32,247 nucleotides of DNA, taken from positions 1-32,247 of the forward strand of contig JAGAEN010000009.1 of NCBI GenBank assembly GCA_017613135.1, given 5' to 3'. The notes beneath the pieces are model-generated. The model searched no databases. It was not told where the DNA came from and saw only the letters and a program-made list of their open reading frames with translations. Positions 30,464 to 32,247 of this stretch are shown one piece after another (position 1 is the first letter of the stretch; every line of letters begins with the position of its first letter). A program made the position numbers and the translations under genes. The DNA comes from Candidatus Saccharimonadota bacterium (GTDB lineage: Bacteria > Patescibacteriota > Saccharimonadia > Saccharimonadales > Saccharimonadaceae).

Positions 30464-30496
30464 TTTACTCCTTAGATTTAATAGATAATTTTAACC

Positions 30497-30525
30497 ATTG
30501 TAACACAAAGGATTTCAAAAAGCAA
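30497..30525 (-). promoter_or_regulatory. Promoter of rpmF-nusB-Nudix-rnc
   Basis: TTGCTT (30520-30525), 17 bases, TACAAT (30497-30502) with extended -10 TGT. Confidence 0.75.
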
Positions 30526-30526
30526 A

Positions 30527-30733
30527 TTATTTGGCTAGTTTCTTGAGTGCTCTCTTAATCGCTGGGCGGTCAAAACCGACGATTTTCTCGTCGCCAATCA
30601 CTGTGACCGGCACCACCGCAATATCATCCATCGTAGTCGCGTCAATTTCTTCATATTTAATATCTTGCTCATCCAGCCACTCCATCAGAGCGTGGCAATA
30701 AGCACAAGTTGGGGTTGTATAAATCTTAATCAT
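30527..30733 (-). CDS. Glutaredoxin-like thiol oxidoreductase
   Basis: 68 residues, one small thioredoxin-fold domain. The active site is CAYC (Cys10-Cys13), the cis-proline loop is VVPVTVIG, and GFDRPAIKRAL is the last helix. The size and CxxC fit the NrdH/glutaredoxin group, which pass electrons to ribonucleotide reductase or repair disulfides; the partner is not in this window. The ATG overlaps the previous stop (ATGA), so translation is coupled to the SpoU methylase. Confidence 0.9.
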   Translation of the reverse strand: MIKIYTTPTCAYCHALMEWLDEQDIKYEEIDATTMDDIAVVPVTVIGDEKIVGFDRPAIKRALKKLAK

Positions 30734-31236
30734 AAATTCATTATATCATACATCGCAATCCCCGCCGCCACTGATACGTTAAATGATTCTTTCTTGCCTT
30801 TCATCGGAATTTCCACAAATAAGTCAATCAGAGCATATAACTCCGGACTAATCCCGCTTACCTCTTCACCTAGCATCAAAATCACCTTATCTTTTAAAAC
30901 TTTACCAAGTTCCGGGTCATTCAGTTTATAAATAGTTTTCTCTGAGATATTATTCTCGAGCCCCACGATTTGCCACCCTCCATCTCGATACTTTTTTAAT
31001 AGAGAAAATATATCACCCGGCGCATAAATCTCTAGCATATCTTCCGCGCCTAGAGCCGTCTTATGAATCTCCCGGTCCAATTTATCACGAAGATGTGGCA
31101 ACAAGTTTTTGTCGTGTACTCTCGGGGTATAACCAGACAGAATTACGCCTTGAAGCCCCAATCCTTCCGCCGTCCGAAGAATCGCCCCGACATTATAGGT
31201 CGATCGAATATTATGTAGCGCCACTATCATTTTCAT
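30730..31236 (-). CDS. SpoU/TrmH-family RNA 2'-O-methyltransferase
   Basis: 168 residues from ATG 31236 (MKMIVALHNIRSTYNVGAIL). The three SPOUT motifs are present: NIRSTYNVGAILRTAEGLG, VILMLGEEVSGIS and IPMKGKKESFNVSVAAGIAM, the last forming the knotted SAM-binding site. It methylates a ribose in tRNA or rRNA; the target is unknown. A longer frame to 31272 would run into the divergent gene and is not needed. Only 24 bases separate this ATG from the ATG of the gene on the other strand. Confidence 0.9.
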   Translation of the reverse strand: MKMIVALHNIRSTYNVGAILRTAEGLGLQGVILSGYTPRVHDKNLLPHLRDKLDREIHKTALGAEDMLEIYAPGDIFSLLKKYRDGGWQIVGLENNISEKTIYKLNDPELGKVLKDKVILMLGEEVSGISPELYALIDLFVEIPMKGKKESFNVSVAAGIAMYDIMNL

Positions 31237-31244
31237 ACTACATA

Positions 31245-31253
31245 TGATATAAT
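31245..31253 (+). promoter_or_regulatory. Extended -10 box for a leaderless Sua5-like message
   Basis: TGATATAAT, ending 7 bases before the ATG at 31261. The expected +1 is 31260-31261, the start codon itself. No Shine-Dalgarno is present. It lies in the 24-base gap between divergent start codons, so its upstream part is inside the SpoU gene. Confidence 0.6.
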
Positions 31254-31260
31254 AATTTTT

Positions 31261-31743
31261 ATGAATTTGCAAGTTGTTACCACCGTTCCCACCGAAACCG
31301 TCGAGGGCTACGCCGTCGCCCTAAACTCTGAGCAAGGCATTCGCGATTTGATGAAAATAAAAGACCGCGACTTTGATTCCGGTAAAATTTTTACTCTCGT
31401 CCCCGAATCTAAAACTGCTATTTCAAAATATGTCATTCTTTCAAAAACCGCAAAAAAGCTTATCAAACAATATTTCCCCGGCGAACTCACTCTCATTCTT
31501 AAGAAAAACCCAACTTTTCACCATTTTTATTACGACCATTTTGATACTATTGGCATTCGCATTCCCGACCATCCCATTTTTCCAAAATTATTAAAAGAAA
31601 ACGGCGCACTCATTCTCACATCTGCGAATCCAAAGGGCGGCACCCCAAAGTCGATTACCGGTCATCTCCCCTCCACCATCGTCGACCTTACCAGTAAAAC
31701 TCCCAAAATCCTCCGCCAAGGCAACCTCATAATTAATCTTTAG
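31261..31743 (+). CDS. Sua5/YciO/YrdC-type protein (threonylcarbamoyl-AMP synthase-like)
   Basis: 160 residues. Family blocks in order: VPTETVEGYAVAL (for PTDTVYGL), MKIKDRDFDSGKIFTLV (the KxRp..kpl motif), YFPGELTLILKK, IGIRIPDHPIFPKLL and LILTSANPKGGTPKS. This is a short form (TsaC about 190, Sua5 over 300). The family makes threonylcarbamoyl-AMP from threonine, bicarbonate and ATP for the t6A base at position 37 of ANN-reading tRNAs. It stands alone, divergent from the SpoU gene, with a -10 box 7 bases before the ATG. Confidence 0.88.
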   Translation: MNLQVVTTVPTETVEGYAVALNSEQGIRDLMKIKDRDFDSGKIFTLVPESKTAISKYVILSKTAKKLIKQYFPGELTLILKKNPTFHHFYYDHFDTIGIRIPDHPIFPKLLKENGALILTSANPKGGTPKSITGHLPSTIVDLTSKTPKILRQGNLIINL

Positions 31744-31812
31744 GTAGTCCGAGACTCGGGAAGGCGAGCCGAACATTATTACCCGGGGTTTAAGAAGACG
31801 GAAATTAGATAA
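31744..31812. other. G/C-rich spacer downstream of the right-edge FISUMP gene
   Basis: 69 bases between converging genes. It contains the palindrome CCGAGACTCGG (31749-31759) and an ACCCGGGGT stretch, G/C-rich for a non-coding gap in this window. It may act as terminator, or as the structured region found 3' of retroelement-diversified genes. Confidence 0.4.
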
Positions 31813-32247
31813 CTACTGAGATATGCAGCGGACCGTGAATCCGACGTTCTTGGAGTTGTAATCCGTCCCGGGGCTGACGTAGCTACTGCTTAAGATCAGG
31901 CTGTAGGCGTTGTTACTATTGTAAGCGGACGACGACCAATAGTAGCCGTTGCCGCTACGACTGTACTCCCGGGCACCACCCCAGTACCCGGAGTAAACAA
32001 AGTTATTTGGGAATGAACGCCACTTAACAGACTGAGTAGAACCTGCGGTGCTAGACTGGTTTTGACCAGTACCACCCATCACTCGGTCTAGGTAGGAGAA
32101 GCCACCTACACGCCAAGTACCGCTGGCTTCTTGGTTGTCTAGTTCTCCAGTAGATGTATAGCCTAGTGGTAGATGCCAGTTAGATGGGCAGATGGAAGTA
32201 CCAGCGGCATCAGAGCCATTATTTCCACTATAGGTAGTGTAGTATTC
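31813..32247 (-). CDS. FISUMP-domain surface protein, C-terminal part
   Basis: 144 codons to the stop at 31813-31815; the frame is open to the right edge, so the N-terminus is outside. SICPSNWHLPLGYTS, WRSFPNNFVYSGYWGG, NGYYWSSSAYNSNN and VGFTVRCIS are the motifs of the Fibrobacter-type (FISUMP) C-terminal domain, also seen in the 11054 protein (ICPSGWRLP, RFWSST, SVRC). Expected at the cell surface. The last 40 codons use TCG/TCC for the conserved WSSS serines but AGC/AGT for the other serines, and Asn, Ser, Tyr and Asp dominate, as in variable regions of diversity-generating retroelements. No reverse transcriptase is in the window. Confidence 0.85.
   Translation of the reverse strand, partial: EYYTTYSGNNGSDAAGTSICPSNWHLPLGYTSTGELDNQEASGTWRVGGFSYLDRVMGGTGQNQSSTAGSTQSVKWRSFPNNFVYSGYWGGAREYSRSGNGYYWSSSAYNSNNAYSLILSSSYVSPGTDYNSKNVGFTVRCISQ

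Noticed and set aside
31237-31272. SpoU methylase start at 31272.
   Set aside because: It would run over the start of the divergent gene and add a 12-residue stretch not seen in the family; ATG 31236 begins the conserved sequence.
31820-31960. A template repeat for the putative variable regions inside this window.
   Set aside because: I found no adenine-rich near-copy of either C-terminal region and no reverse transcriptase here; if they exist they are elsewhere.
1-32247. The window as a closed circle: the left-edge and right-edge FISUMP fragments would join in frame.
   Set aside because: Frame agreement has a one-in-three chance; the joined protein would lack most of the middle seen in the 11054 paralogue, and the window is full of chromosomal core genes.
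1-32247. Alternative genetic code with UGA as glycine.
   Set aside because: UGA ends several well-defined genes (GH25, 90-aa gene, SpoU methylase) and no core gene needs UGA read through.
1-32247. CRISPR array, insertion sequence or prophage.
   Set aside because: No regularly spaced repeats, no transposase, integrase or phage structural gene was seen. The only repeats are short direct or inverted ones.

Overview
The window reads as chromosomal DNA of a small-genome Patescibacteria/CPR bacterium, most probably a Saccharibacteria (TM7)-like lineage. Grounds for this: very tight packing, cysteine-free versions of zinc-binding proteins (RpoC, L36, L32), a degenerate clamp-loader delta-prime, several sortases and surface enzymes, and Fibrobacter-type 'FISUMP' surface proteins. 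UGA is a normal stop (e.g. the GH25 gene, the 90-aa gene at 6766, the TrmH/SpoU gene), so this is not a UGA=Gly lineage (Absconditabacteria/Gracilibacteria). The lineage is inferred from gene content, not from a search.

Layout. 1-207: N-terminus of a secreted FISUMP-like protein running off the left edge. 400-6647 (minus): sortase, CotH-like protein, GH25 muramidase, tRNA-Ala(GGC), trpS, RluA-type pseudouridine synthase, delta-prime, TPR protein, tRNA-Tyr. 6676-6717: two overlapping divergent promoters. 6766-10051 (plus): a 90-aa orphan, then thyA-folA-glyA, then tRNA-Ala(CGC). 10107-10922 (minus): HD phosphohydrolase. 11054-12658 (plus): a complete FISUMP surface protein. 12720-19045 (minus): secY, a second sortase, infA, rpmJ, rpsM, rpsK, rpsD, rpoA, rplQ, rplM, rpsI. 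19113-19296: a 180-base rod-like inverted-repeat structure. 19304-26567 (minus): rpoB-rpoC. 26568-27046: gene-free, with promoters and terminators that predict small RNAs. 27047-30463 (minus): rpmF, nusB, Nudix, rnc, a 151-aa orphan, rpsP, khpA. 30527-31743: glutaredoxin and SpoU methylase, divergent from a Sua5/TsaC gene. 31813-32247: C-terminus of another FISUMP protein running off the right edge.

How the genes fit together. ThyA, FolA and GlyA form the closed dTMP one-carbon cycle (methylene-THF to DHF to THF to methylene-THF); an HD nucleotidase-like enzyme lies next to it. Sortase, CotH and muramidase form a cell-surface group. Most of the rest is core transcription, translation and RNA processing.

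Most interesting: (1) the rod-like RNA candidate between rpoC and secY, about the size and shape of 6S RNA; (2) an oppositely oriented small-RNA transcription unit overlapping the rpoB promoter; (3) -10 boxes placed 6-9 bases before start codons and tRNA 5' ends, predicting leaderless mRNAs and nearly leaderless tRNAs; (4) C-termini of the FISUMP proteins whose codons look like targets of a diversity-generating retroelement; (5) loss of both zinc sites in RpoC, together with L36 and L32; (6) a hairpin that shares bases between the tRNA-Ala 3' end and the trpS ribosome-binding site.
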